The notes under the pieces were generated by a model. That model ran no database searches, was not told the DNA's origin, and worked only from the letters and a program-made list of their open reading frames with translations. Of a DNA stretch of 64,000 bases, positions 52,546-64,000 are shown piece after piece; the first letter of the stretch is position 1, and each line of letters opens with the position of its first letter. The DNA comes from Trichoplax sp. H2 (taxonomy: Eukaryota; Placozoa; Uniplacotomia; Trichoplacea). Made by a program: the position numbers and the translations under genes. The stretch covers positions 186,001 through 250,000 of the forward strand of contig NOWV01000109.1 in the NCBI GenBank assembly GCA_003344405.1, written 5' to 3'.

Positions 52546-52680
52546 CTCGCTAGCTACTTATATTCCTCTAAAGTAGAGCAATTTTACGTTAATTTCAGTC
52601 CCCTTTTTTCCCTTTTTATGAGTCTGAAAAGAAAATAAAACACATCCTGTACAGCAGGGACCAACTGTGCTTATACCATT

Positions 52681-52990
52681 TACTTTGCATTCATTAAAAC
52701 TAGTTATGACTGACTGGTTAGGATCTAAGCTACAGCTCAAACAAGTTCTGACTGGAAATAGTAAATAAATAATCGAATGCAACGTGGCACCGATCGAAAC
52801 GCTTCTTAACCGCCATAGTAAGAGTTTATCTTTGATTTACTTTGCATTCATCAAAGCTAGTTATGACTGACTGGTTAGGATCCAAGCTGCAGCTCAAACA
52901 AGTTCAGACTGGAAATAATAAATAAATAATCGAATGCAACGTGGCACCGATCGAAACGCTTCTTAACCGCCAGACTAAGAGTTTATCAAC
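52681..52990. repeat. Recent 157-bp tandem duplication
   Basis: Copies at 52678-52833 and 52834-52990 differ at only a handful of positions. Both contain 'tagttatgactgactggttaggat' and 'cgtggcaccgatcgaaacgcttcttaaccgcca'. The high identity contrasts with the eroded repeats elsewhere in the window and points to a young event. Confidence 0.9.
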
Positions 52991-53149
52991 TGCCATGTCA
53001 GCAGTATTGTCGAGCATGCGTACGCTACAGATTGGCTAATGAATTCGCAAATTGATGGCACTTAAAATAGCATCGATAATAAACCTTCTCATTTTCCAAT
53101 GTCTCCAAAATGGTGGATAATCGTGTATCTCCATATTTCTACCAGCAAT

Positions 53150-54130
53150 GAAATTAGACTGTTGTCAATCTCCTTAAAGGATGTGCAAAAAATAGCTCAT
53201 AGTGTGACAATACCGTCTGTATTGACATAATCGCCAATTCGTAATGAATGGATAAGCTTTTAAGTTTCAACCTCCAAGGTTCGCAATCCACGAACTCAAA
53301 AATTGAAGGAATCGTTCAAATTCAGCAAATCTCCAATGTGTCACATAATCCTGCAATGACTTCATTAATAAGCACCAACGACTATTCTACTTCACATGCT
53401 GATTGCTTTATATTACCATTCAATTTTTAAACACACCATTATTGCAATGAGCTAAAATCACAATATCTTTGCATTATATTGTAGGTGTACACTGTACAAA
53501 GAAATAGATCGTTGTAAACCTCAAAGAATGCTCAAAAATACTTCATACTCGTATAGGTCAAGAAATAATGCAATGCTGTCAATCTTCTCAAAGAAGATGC
53601 AAAAGAAAAAAACAGTTTATACTGTAGCCCTATATATCTACGTTATCATACTGCATGTGGAAAGAAATAACACAATGTTGTCCATCTTCCAAAAAGAATG
53701 TGCTAAAACAGTTATAGTAATGGTGTATATATGTATGTTACTAGTGTCAAGAAATAGTAAAATATTGTCAATCTCCTCAAGGAATGCGCAAAAATAGTAT
53801 ATAGTAACAAATATATATCTACATAATCATATGTACAAAGAAATGACAAAATATTATAAATCTTCTCAAAGGATGTGCAACATGGCTAATAGTCATATAC
53901 GACTATATCTATACGCGTACGCTACTATATACCAACAAAAAGCAAAATAGGGTAAACCTTCAGAGAACGTGTAAAAAATACGATGTTCAGGGTAATGCGT
54001 ATATCTCGGCATGACTATATATACGGTACTGAGAAATAGTAGAATAACGAAAATCTCCTCAAAGAATAAGTATAATATACTTCATGGAAATATATCCAGA
54101 TGCTGCTATGTGCAAAGGAATAGAAAAAGT
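53150..54130. repeat. Minisatellite, period about 90-110 bp, eight or more copies
   Basis: Unit of the form 'aagaaata.taaaat.ttgtcaatct.ctcaaa.aatgtgcaaaaata' followed by 'tatatatctac'. Copies lie near 53155, 53505, 53560, 53665, 53750, 53840, 53930, 54030 and 54110. The open frames in it (such as 53528-53797) arise because the unit lacks stops in one frame. Confidence 0.8.
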
Positions 54131-54923
54131 TACACCAGTAGTATCACCATGATGGCTAAGGTTATTCCATAATTTATGGGGAATATTTTAGTGTTATTTA
54201 CTATATTAACTACAAGTCAACGGGCGGCTTACTGTTAGTGAATGAAATATTAGCTGCAGTTATAAAACAACGTAGTTATTAGCCCTAGCCATCGATCATA
54301 ATAGCCAAGAAAACATAGGAGATTATACCGTGCTGTCGTAAGCTAGCCATAAAGCTAACAAGGCTAGAATATAACAGTTGTTTAGACATGAAAATTAGGC
54401 TGAATGACCTCCGAGATGAGGCTGCATTTATTTTTATTAAAGTACTAACGGTTAAGAAAAATCAATTGATTACCATGTGTATCGTACAGAAAACGAATCA
54501 CTTACGTGTGCATATGTTATATATATATATACAAAATTCAATTTTGCAGCGTTTTATCAGATATATCAGTTAGCTGAGAACAAATCGATCTTAACATTTG
54601 AAGCATTACTCAATATAATTCAGTTCTTACAAGATACACAGATGATATACTACTTGCGATCCAGAATTATCAAATGAGTGATGCTGTAATTTCTATGTAG
54701 ATAGGCTGAAGGATATATACCTTCATCCAATATTACTGGTATTGGTGATTACATTAAGGCACAAGTATCAAGAAGAACAAGAGTAATACACGCTAATTTA
54801 TAAAACTATTACCGATAATAATTTCTATTATTACAATGAATATTTTCATTTCATGTTTAAATAATTAAAATTATGGATAAAAATCTGTAGCATGTTTTAG
54901 TTAGTAAGAATAAGATTATAAAA
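54131..54923. other. Spacer downstream of CATIP
   Basis: AT-rich, no exon or RNA gene seen. Expected to include the CATIP 3' UTR. Confidence 0.5.
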
Positions 54924-57900
54924 TTACGAAGGCAATTCCGGTGGAAGATAAGTCGAAAAAAATTCTGAAGCAAAAGCACATGGATCGTCTGGCTTTTTTA
55001 ACAACAAGAATTGAAGAAAATCAGCAAGAATAGCCTTAATCTCAGGATGACGGCCCAAATACGTCATTCTTTGTGCTTCCAGTTCCTCCTAAATATCGAA
55101 GAAGAAAAAATTTACCACATGTAAGATCTTGTAATGCGTGTTCAATTTCAAGACAAAAATGAATTTTAGTGCTATAACTACTAGAATCAGAATTTTTAAA
55201 CATACCTTACGATCCAAATATTGAGAATAAAACTGCATATCATCTTGCCATTTATACTCCAGCAACTTGCGTTCCTTTGGAAGCAGTACTGGCGTTGGTT
55301 GTATGTTAACTTTGATAACGATTGTAGAACCTACTTGTTCTCTACTAAACATATGACTGTGATAAAATTACAATTAAAATAATTAGTACCTCATAAAATA
55401 AATCATTATAATGTTGTATTCAACACATTCAACTATTCTAAATTACCCATCTGGAAAGAAATAGACATTCCAAGATATTGGCCTTTCATTCTCAACAGTT
55501 AATGTCTTCGTAATGCCCTTTAGTTGTACGGTGTTTGAATTAATCGTATCTTCTTTCTCATGTAATTTCATCTAAGTTTGCAAATACAATTTTAAGTATT
55601 TATGCGATTCGAAATAGTCCATAAAGGTATCAAGAAATAATATCGTACGTAGGTTAAATGACACAGTCGACAATCGGCATTTAGGGTTATAAATTGCAGC
55701 CCGATAATATCCTCCAGTTCATCATTTTGAACAAATTGCCGTTGTATCAATATGCTAGCAGCTATTAATGGAATAAAAGCTTAAGATTAAAGACTTTTTT
55801 AATTAGATAAATACTCGTCGCACTATTAATTATATAATATCTACTCAATAAAATTTTAACAAAGCTGTTAAATCTCGATAATGTTATTATTTAGTAAGCT
55901 ATAATGTTTAAAGATAATTATTATCGCTCAATTTTTACCCTCTGAAATGAATCCCTTCATTAAATCGTGGGGAATAATATAAGTCTTCCTTTCAATAGCC
56001 TACGAAATTTTGAATTACATTCATGTAGAGTAAAATTATTACCAGTGATAAAATTTTTAACCAATAAATCCCATCTTCTGCTTACATCTCCTATTGCCAC
56101 AAATTTACGCAAAATATATTCATCGCCATGTAGGGTAAGAAATGCTCTCCTATCGATTGGCTTATTCGGTATCTAAATGCATAATTTATAAATTTTATTA
56201 TAGAACTTCATTAAGAACCTTGAAAAGATTATATAGATAAAATCATAATTTATTTTACCTTTATGTACTCTACTGTTTGCTGTTCCAAAGTTTCCATCGA
56301 TAGCGAAACGTATCCTGTTATCGTTGTTCCCATTTGAATGCCATCAACTGCACCTTTACTTGATACATGAACTAAATAGCATTCTTCGCCTCGGCGTGTA
56401 GTCAACTCCACTGATACATTACTTTCGCCCGAGTACTATTAGAAATATTTGTAACAGCGATTTAGCATTATTGCTTAATACAGTGGAGGTAACCAGTAGT
56501 ATTATCTATCATAAGCATAAATCATTGCCTTTAATATGCTCTAATTTACCTTTCCATTCGACAACATGACCATAGTATCCGAAAATAAAAAAGATTCTTC
56601 ATGATATCTGCTGACTAGATTGGCATTAAAATGACAATTAAAAATTTTCAGCTTTACAAGATAGCAAAAATGAAGGGAGTGAACGTTACTTACTTTTAGA
56701 TGCTAGGTATTTTAAGGCAGCACTATTGGCTTTTGGATAATCACCGCTAAATTAGCCAGAAAGATGATCAATGGTCATTTAATTAAAATAGACTAATAGC
56801 AGCAGATATATGATAATCATAAATCGTTGAATTTATACGCAAATATAATTACTAGTAATATATTTAGGTTTGGGAAATTGATCAATATGCATTCATTTGA
56901 TTCAGTTATGTTAAATTATTGCTTACTTATTCTATTGAAGATAAATGTACTGTATAAATTTCATGAAAATATATGAAACCGTGTACACTCCAAGGTGTTA
57001 AGATCGAAATTGCTAAAAATTGAATCTCCTATATGAATATGTATTTTCATAGGAGAAAGAATATACTGTAATCGCCTTTATAATTTCTATCAAATCTATA
57101 GAAGCCTAAAGTTTTTACTAGAAATACCATCAGGCTACTCATACATTCTAATACAATCGTTTCTAACTCATTTACTTAGCAACAAATGAGATTTTTAAAC
57201 GCTATTCATTTCTAAATGTTTAAAAGTGGATAATTGATCCGACGGCATTCGCAATCGAATCAGAATTGCGATATAACGTTATCGTATCATATTAGAAGCA
57301 GACAAAAATGAAAAGATTTTAGCATTGCGGAGCGGCTATATCACGTATCTGACCTGTCTGTTATCCTAATCCTGATTCTTTTCATGCTTACAGTTAATAA
57401 TAACAAATCTTTATTGCTATAAATACTGGAGTATAAACGACAACTACTGGAATTATTTCTTGGTGTTGCGTTGTAGACTTTACCAAGATGATTTTATCAT
57501 CACTACTTCACTTAACTGTTTCCGCGTCTTATATACTGCATCTTTTTTAAGTTGTGTACAGGTAAACAGAGGAATAGGAACCCCATACCGATAGGAAAAT
57601 TTGATCACAGCATGAGGCACCATTATTAGTCCGATCTTAATGTCGTATTATCGGTACTGACCGGTTTATTACTATCTACTCAGCTTATAAATATAAAGAT
57701 GTTGGCGTCGAAATGGGATTGCCGTCTAACATGACTGCTAGTATATTAAAGATGCAATCATTGTATCATTGCAGCATTTTATATCAACATGAATCGATAC
57801 GATCATGATTGACTACTACAGTACTATAGCACTAAAATAGCCCACGTCGATTTGGTAAATACTGTTGTACTGTACTAGTCTGGTGCAGAATGGATATACA

Positions 57901-58183
57901 ATTAACATGATGATCGATGAGATTATATCGTCAAACGTGATAGTCTGATCTTAAATTTTATGATTCAGCTTAAGAAATGGCGCAGTTATACACATTAAAT
58001 CAATCTTTCTAACCTTATTTCAATTCCAGTTGCGTCTTCCATTGCATTCGTTGCTGGATAATGACAGTTAATTATGTTTCCAAGGTAACCACAGTAGGGC
58101 TCTGCGTCCGTCGTTCTGTCGATCCTAGTTAGCAGGGCTTGATTTCCTTCCGTTAGTAAAATTTCTTCTTCCATAGTCGGCAT
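54924..58183 (-). CDS. CATIP: Ciliogenesis-associated TTC17-interacting protein ortholog
   Basis: CATIP works with TTC17 in actin polymerisation during ciliogenesis in animals. Exons (minus): 58183-58014, 56746-56694, 56614-56550, 56435-56259, 56172-56062, 55999-55939, 55761-55649, 55571-55447, 55356-55206, 55088-54924; 396 residues (human about 387), all phases closing. Recognisable parts: ANSAALKYLASK, LFSDTMVMLSNGK, GYVSLSMETLEQQTVEYIK, FISEAAS, PISWNVYFFPDGH, KWQDDMQFYSQYLDRKEE and the C-terminal dimerisation-type motif HPEIKAILADFLQFLLLKKPDD, which resembles RIIa/DPY30-like helices. The first exon has no strong similarity; it is chosen because its ATG follows an in-frame stop, it ends in a good donor (AAG followed by GTTAGA) and its phase fits the next exon. 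Intron 1 is 1.27 kb. The ending of the 56172-56062 exon at GTTAAA rather than GTAATA is set by phase. Confidence 0.9.
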
Positions 58184-58992
58184 AGCTATACTACGCAATC
58201 ATCCAATAGGGCACACTATATTGACTGGCCATTTCCATGTAGGAATCTTGTCCATCTTCAGCCACGACTGTAGTGGTTCAATATGGTACTAAATCCATTC
58301 TAAGAGGCTCATACAAATTACTACAAGTATAACCAAGGACTTGCTAGTAAGAGATGCAGAGCCATTTTAACACATGGGTTTCTATACGGGTCTAGGACGT
58401 TGTTTACATTCAACGATTGATTTGCTGATCAAGGAGCTAGCAAAAGAAAATAATCTAAATATTACATCACTGGCGATTAAACTTGCTGTAGAAGACCCTA
58501 ATTAACACTTTTACTTACTCCAATTTCAATTGGGAGAACAAGAATCAATATCCGTCCTGTACTATATAGTTTATTTGTATATGGTGGTGCACTCACTACG
58601 CTGTATTAATTAATTAATAAAATCTCGACATTGGGTGGAACTGGTTGGTCAAGCCTTTCCAGAATAGTTACTACTCGAGTCAAGTTGCATTGAATATTAC
58701 TCATAGTTTTGTAGTAGAAGTATACGCGTAACATTTTGACATAGAATTTTCCCTTTCAAATCTTGTTCTTGGATTAATATGTAGCGATCGATTACTTTCG
58801 TAATTGCAGTGTACCCAATCACATAAATATTTCATGCTATGATGATTCACCTCGTTGGATTCTTGCTGCTCACGTCTCCATGATGCAAGCGTAATCCTTG
58901 ATATATGCTACAGTAGTTCTAAAAAGCAGATTGAAAAATTTAATTGGACCAACTTTACCATATATAGCAATCATATTACTTTGCAATTACAG
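58184..58992. other. Divergent spacer between CATIP and the next plus-strand gene
   Basis: Probably holds the CATIP promoter and the unlocated first exon of the plus-strand gene that follows. A 44-codon frame beginning MGFYTGLGRC at 58374 is open to a TAA, but its phase does not match the exon at 58993. Confidence 0.4.
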
Positions 58993-60356
58993 GAGGTGGC
59001 ACTCTTATTGCGAGAGATACGTTGTACTATCTGAAACCTCAAATTACTAACTCAATCACCATGGAATTTACCAATGTGGCTGCATCGGTTGTGTCGAATT
59101 GGCTTGACGAGTATGCAATCACCAAAAATGAAGGACCGGGTAGCAATAAAAAAGGGTCCAGCGACCAATATAGATTGGAAAACAGACCTTTTAGGTTAGC
59201 ATTAGGAATACTGCTTTCTTGACCACTTTGGTTAAGCTAAAACTGGTTTCTATAGGATTAAAGTACAATGGTATATTCTATACTTACCAGATATGCAATA
59301 ATTACTATATGTATCTTTATGATTAAACTACCTTATTTGCCCTTTATAGAAAAGTTGAACGTTTTTTTAGAGTCTCATATGCATAATTTTTGGATAGAAA
59401 TACTTTATACAGTCAAAATGATCTATTTATCGTTATAAATGGATCCAATTAGTATAGTGGTGTAGGTGAATGCTAAATTTAATGGCAATGTGGCCTTGTG
59501 AAAGTATATGTCTGCTCCAATAGCGAAATAGATCATAAGCTAAAATAAGAACCCTATGCCTTTTTATGCTTTATGTCGCCTATCGCAGATGCGGCATAGG
59601 AGCCGAACAATTGGCCAAAAATAAAGCAATAGAAGAAAATCATCGCATTGAACTTTCATTGCAAAAAAGCCTTAGGAAATCGAATAAATCGAACTATATG
59701 ATTAGTAAACCAAGCAAACCTGCAGAACGGCAATTACGTAAGTCTACATTCCTAATCGTAAACGGAATTGACTGAAATCAGATCTACTATAGATGTTTTA
59801 TAAATATTCATGATTTAAGAGCTTAATTATTCTAACATTAATAAAAGAGATGTCTTAAAACTTTGGTAATCTACAGAGTATAATCAATCATGATTTAAAA
59901 GAATCATTATTATAAGTAAGGCAGTTGAGATGGGTGCAATGTACCCTAGAAATACAATAGAGCGCTCTGTTATATAATTGGCAGATTGAATAATACAGAA
60001 ATGTACAGATCTAATGCAATCTGAAAGGATAGTACTATACTAAGCTCAAACTTTATAGTATATTTTTAATATGCAGCATGCATTGTTAGCAGTAGCATTT
60101 ACGTTATCCTATACTTTTTGTAACGTATAAACCAAAAATGCAGTCCAAAAATAATGATGTGCGTATACTTTCACTCTTTTACTACCCAGCTAAGGCGGAG
60201 GATAGTCAGTTTTCAGAAGATGACGAAGATAGTAAAGTGAAAGCTGTACAGATATCCAAAAAGGTTCACTCGCATACTCAAATACTCTTTGATATGCAAA
60301 AGAGGAAGAAAAGGAACAGAAAGAAAAAGAAACAAACTAAAGTGAATCGTTTATGA
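58993..60356 (+). CDS. Unidentified nuclear-type protein with lysine-rich C-terminus (5' end not found)
   Basis: Three exons have good support but no family name. 58993-59194 follows a TTACAG acceptor and encodes LIARDTLYYLKPQITNS and a WLDEYAI segment. It ends AG before GTTAGC. 59589-59737 (or to 59758) joins in phase and encodes a 'RPFRCGIGAEQ' motif and a charged helix (NKAIEENHRIELSLQKSLRK). The last exon, from about 60141 to the TGA at 60354-60356, encodes an acidic patch (SEDDEDSK) and the tail KRKKRNRKKKKQTK, which looks like a nuclear/nucleolar localisation signal. The phase between exons 2 and 3 is unresolved and the first exon is missing. GIGAEQ is reminiscent of, but not enough for, a G-patch. 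Transcribed away from CATIP. Confidence 0.55.
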
Positions 60357-61807
60357 TGCTGATTATGTTTGAGGAAGGGCATTTTATGATATCATTACAG
60401 TTACGTCATCCTCTTACTCTTGCAATTGTATATATATATATCTACTAGTATCTATCGAAGCAAGAGATGTTATAATTGAATACTCTAATTGCTCTGTACT
60501 GCATGAGAAATTAATGACAAAGTTGTGCGCTAATAAATGCGCGTTGTATGTTACAAGCAATAACGGAGCAAACTGTTTTTATTGCTAAACATGTTATGTA
60601 AGACGTAAGACCTTTTTACGTCACGATAATTTTAAATTAATTTTCAAAAATGCAAATACGCGTATTGCCTTATATCTTAATAGATTGCCTTGGATTAAGC
60701 CTAAATGTGGTGATATTGTATAGCAATTTTCCTTGTCATTGCCTGTAGTAAATTTTTATGATATTCATGAATTCGATATGGTTTATGGGTGGCACAAACC
60801 TAAAAATTCTTCATATGTACCGTTTTATACTTTAATTTTATTAGCAGACAGTGTGTTAATAACAACTTATTATTGACTCTAAATCTGATCTACGCGTCTA
60901 TTAACTGCATAGAAAATGTTCTGAATATGGTACAAATTGATACAATTTCCAAAATATTCGATTTAATTACTTTAATAGCAAATACCAGTTGTGAAATAAT
61001 ATATGCATTTATTTTTAAATTTTGGGCTTAGGTCCCTTTTATGTTATATTTGATCTAACATTATCCTGTGCAAAGATCCAGAATATTTATATGTTCGACT
61101 CGCAATTCAAAATTTGTATTGATGCTACGTATGATTGAATATAAGTACACTACAGTACGTTCAGGCATGCTAGGAAACAATTATTCGACTGAAAGCTATT
61201 CGAAATACTCTAAATTAAGATTTGAGTGCAGTAGTTGTACAACATGCAAGACATTTTATTGACTTTCATGTAAGTTAAACATGCGTTTATAAACGTAAAG
61301 CCCGTGACTGTACAAATATACATAGGTATGGCTAGGAATATTGAGTTATGCCTAATTAATTAGCAAGACAGAATAAGATATAACATAGTTTAGAGTAATA
61401 CGTTAGTAAACCTGTATTCCTAAAAGGTATAGCTAAACGAAGTACCTCTGTACAAACATACTTCAATGTGCACTAGTAATCGTTTTCAACATAAACTGCC
61501 GGGTCTGTACAATAAATAAAAAAGGCTCGAAAGCAGTTCTAAGAAATACGTGTAGATACTTATGCAGTACGACGAATTAAAACGTTACTCTGTTTCCTTT
61601 TTTATACCCAGCACACATTCTACATTGAGGTTATAGCCGTAATCGTTACACTAACAATGATGAAGAATTACGATTTCGACTTGTGAAGTACTGTATTAAT
61701 CAATTTCTACATTAGCATTTGGCAATTTTCCAAATATACAGCGTCCGTAAGAGAAGATATAAACATGAAATAAGTTACAGAGGGCTCAAATTCGTTACAT
61801 AAACTCG
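60357..61807. other. Spacer between convergent genes
   Basis: AT-rich with no splice-consistent exon or repeat that I can see. The plus frame at 61068-61262 lacks supporting features. Confidence 0.5.
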
Positions 61808-63922
61808 TTAACTACTACGAATTCCAAGCGCTGTCTCCAGTTCAACTCGGCGTTCTTGAACCTATTTAAAAATAGATATAAATTAGCAATAAATATTGAA
61901 CGGCAAGTGAAACCGTCAGTAAAGAGAGAGTATAGAGGGCGAAAACGCAACTTTTGAGCTACCTTAGAATAGAGATAGCGACAAACTGCTTCCTGAGCCC
62001 AAGGCTGATAGTAATATTTCGATTTACGTTCATCTTCGATATTACCAGCAATTCCTTCCATTATCTTAAGATCACGACACTGTGATAATAGCCATTCATG
62101 AATAAATGCCTGCGAATGAAGTAAGGCAATCAGATTTTGTCACAACGGCTTACAACTCCATTAAATAAAAGCTACCTGAGGATCGTTAGCAAAATTCACC
62201 ATAAATTCCCTTTTTACTTTAAGATCATTAATAGCCTGCACAATAGTGCCAATCTATAATAGATAGCGTATTTTTAGTAAAAGCTATATCAACGTCGAAA
62301 TGGTAATTTACAAAGCATCGCAAACCTTATCATCTAGTTGGGATATTTCTTGCTGACTTTGTGTAGAAAGCAAAAATGTTTGCATTTGCTCCCTTAAGGT
62401 ATCATCCTGTATTATCATCAAATATTGGGTACAAAATTTATTTCGCTTATACAGGCAAACAGTAACTTAACAATTAGTAATTATTCCATACTAAAATAGA
62501 AATTAATTTCTAATTCAAGTAAATTGTAGTTAATTAGTTACCACTTCAACTTCAACATCGCAACATGTTGTTCTTTTTTCATCAGGGGTATCAGGGCTAA
62601 ATAATGTACGCGCATAAAATGATAGATTTTAATTTTAAATAATCGAAAGTGTACCCTATTAATTGCCGAGTTCAATGTATTATTTTGACTACGATTGATG
62701 AAATACGAACAATTAAATTACCTGATACAGTACTTAATTACAACTGGATCTGGAGGGTGCAGTAGACCGTTTAACCGTTGAGGAATCTCATTAAACTTCA
62801 TCCGAGGAACTTCAAAGATCTACAACGATTTTATAAAAATCAATTAACAAAAATGTTTTAGGATTTCGGGCTAGAGACAATCATAGCCATTTCATTGTTC
62901 TATTCACGCAAAATTGAAAGATGGCTCTTACTTGGTGTAGATATTTGTCGTTGTTGATTATTTCACGCTCGTTTTGATCTTGTAATTTATGTACCTATTT
63001 ATTAATAATGAAAGAATCTATCAGAAATGTGTCTAAATCAAAATCGAATAAGATTCTGTAGCCACTTGCCCTAATATATTGCCATAGAGCATTCACGATT
63101 ACAGCTCTTGTTTGCGTATGAATACCGAGTAAACGGGATAATCTAGCATCTAGCTTGTACTGAGGTATCTAATGATATTATGGATAAATTTGGTTCAGTA
63201 GGGGCGCATAATAGTATTATTTATCAGCAGCTACTACCTGATTGTCCAAATTTAAAATTAAAGTACATTGAACAGCAGTATCGCCAGGTCGCTTAATCTA
63301 AATCAGTTACAAAATGAATAATAGTGCGTTAGCTGATCAAAATTAAAGTGTAGTACAGAATTTCACCATCAACATCAAGATAATATCACCTGGAAGCCAG
63401 CCGTATCAGTTGCTGTGGATGAACGGTGCCACTGATAAGAAAATCGATCATTAAAATCATTCCATCTAAGTCATTACAATATAAAAGTTAAAGCAGATGT
63501 GAAAAAAATCTTCTATACTAACTTCAATTATATGATTATCAGGGCCGTATAAGTCTTTGTCTAGTTCAATCAATAGACTTTTAAAAAAGGACGACAACTT
63601 TCTCTTGGTACTTTTACCTTGATTCTGGAAATTGCGAATAAAAAGGCAATTATAATATGAATGTTAGATATTAAATATTGACTCTACTATAGATTTTATA
63701 TAAATCATTATTCATATGATGCTGCATTTATACATCATCTAATATTTTTCCTTCAATTTTCATTTCCCAACTTGGCACAGTCGCCTATTACGAAAAACAT
63801 CAAGATGTTACTAATGCCACTAAGTATATAGTATTACCTAACAAATAGGGTATAAGAAAACGATATCTTACCTCATCGATGATAAAATCATGAGATATGA
63901 AAAGGCGAAGCGTTCTCTTCTC
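61808..63922 (-). CDS. SMARCD: SWI/SNF (BAF60) chromatin-remodelling subunit, 5' part beyond the window
   Basis: Accessory subunit of SWI/SNF (BAF) complexes that links them to transcription factors. Exons seen (minus): 63922-63872, 63784-63734, 63624-63523, 63431-63390, 63297-63238, 63168-63070, 62994-62932, 62819-62734, 62596-62542, 62406-62326, 62253-62176, 62109-61963, 61861-61808. The start lies to the right of the window. Landmarks: [42 protein letters not shown], then the SWIB domain ([39 protein letters not shown]), [16 protein letters not shown], a coiled coil with [31 protein letters not shown] and the C-terminus ALGIRSS. The intron after 63070 begins GCAAGT, a GC-AG intron. Which of the vertebrate SMARCD1/2/3 paralogs it corresponds to is not meaningful; it is probably the single ancestral type. 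Confidence 0.95.
63068..63070 (-). other. GC-AG intron donor in SMARCD
   Basis: The exon ending ...QYIR reads AGG followed by GCAAGT. The otherwise perfect donor consensus with C at the second intron base, and the exact phase and alignment to the next exon (VHKLQD), support a GC-AG intron. Confidence 0.75.
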
Positions 63923-64000
63923 CTATAGATGGTCAAAAAAAATTGTTGCAATATTGATCTATGAATCACTCCAATAGTTAACAAAAACTTAGCATCGCTT

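Noticed and set aside
53528-53797. 89-codon open frame
   Set aside because: Explained by the stop-poor frame of the 100-bp minisatellite.

Overview
The window is nuclear DNA from an intron-rich, AT-rich animal. Six genes are built from short exons joined by GT-AG introns, mostly 50 to 300 bases long. The proteins are typical of metazoans: a Notch-ligand-like protein, a DPY19 C-mannosyltransferase, RBM48, N-myristoyltransferase, methionine synthase, the ciliary protein CATIP and the SWI/SNF subunit SMARCD. High AT content, compact conserved introns and these animal genes together suggest a placozoan (Trichoplax/Hoilungia type). This is an inference; a cnidarian is the main alternative. I see no bacterial operons, CRISPR arrays or tRNA genes.

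Left part (1 to 13.2 kb): a decaying tandem array of roughly 5-6 kb units. Two units each carry an intact single-exon gene on the minus strand (4834-5991 and 10050-11192). The third keeps only a fragment. The two proteins are paralogs of no family I recognise outright. Their best-conserved core has a Cys...His arrangement resembling CheD/CNF1/BLF1-type glutamine deamidases. Satellite-like sub-repeats and a minisatellite surround them.

13.4 to 19.2 kb, minus strand: a Notch-ligand-like gene with a signal peptide exon, an MNNL domain, a DSL region reduced to its last piece, four DOS-type EGF repeats from precisely duplicated exon pairs (61 + 38 nt), and a new Cys-containing tail without a transmembrane segment. 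From 19.2 to 25.9 kb I find only degenerate repeat arrays.

25.9 to 31.0 kb (+): DPY19-like C-mannosyltransferase. 31.0 to 34.7 kb: no confident gene, one possible tiny secreted peptide. 34.8 to 37.4 kb (+): RBM48, convergent with N-myristoyltransferase (38.4 to 43.1 kb, minus). Next come 5-methyltetrahydrofolate-homocysteine methyltransferase (44.4 to 51.6 kb, minus, 31 exons), a repeat-filled spacer with a long palindrome, and CATIP (54.9 to 58.2 kb, minus). An unidentified lysine-rich gene (59.0 to 60.4 kb, +) diverges from CATIP. SMARCD (minus) runs off the right end.

The conserved genes are housekeeping or cell-biological and show no shared pathway. I chose exon borders by splice consensus, reading-phase continuity and resemblance to known family members. 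For the complete genes the phase sums close exactly.
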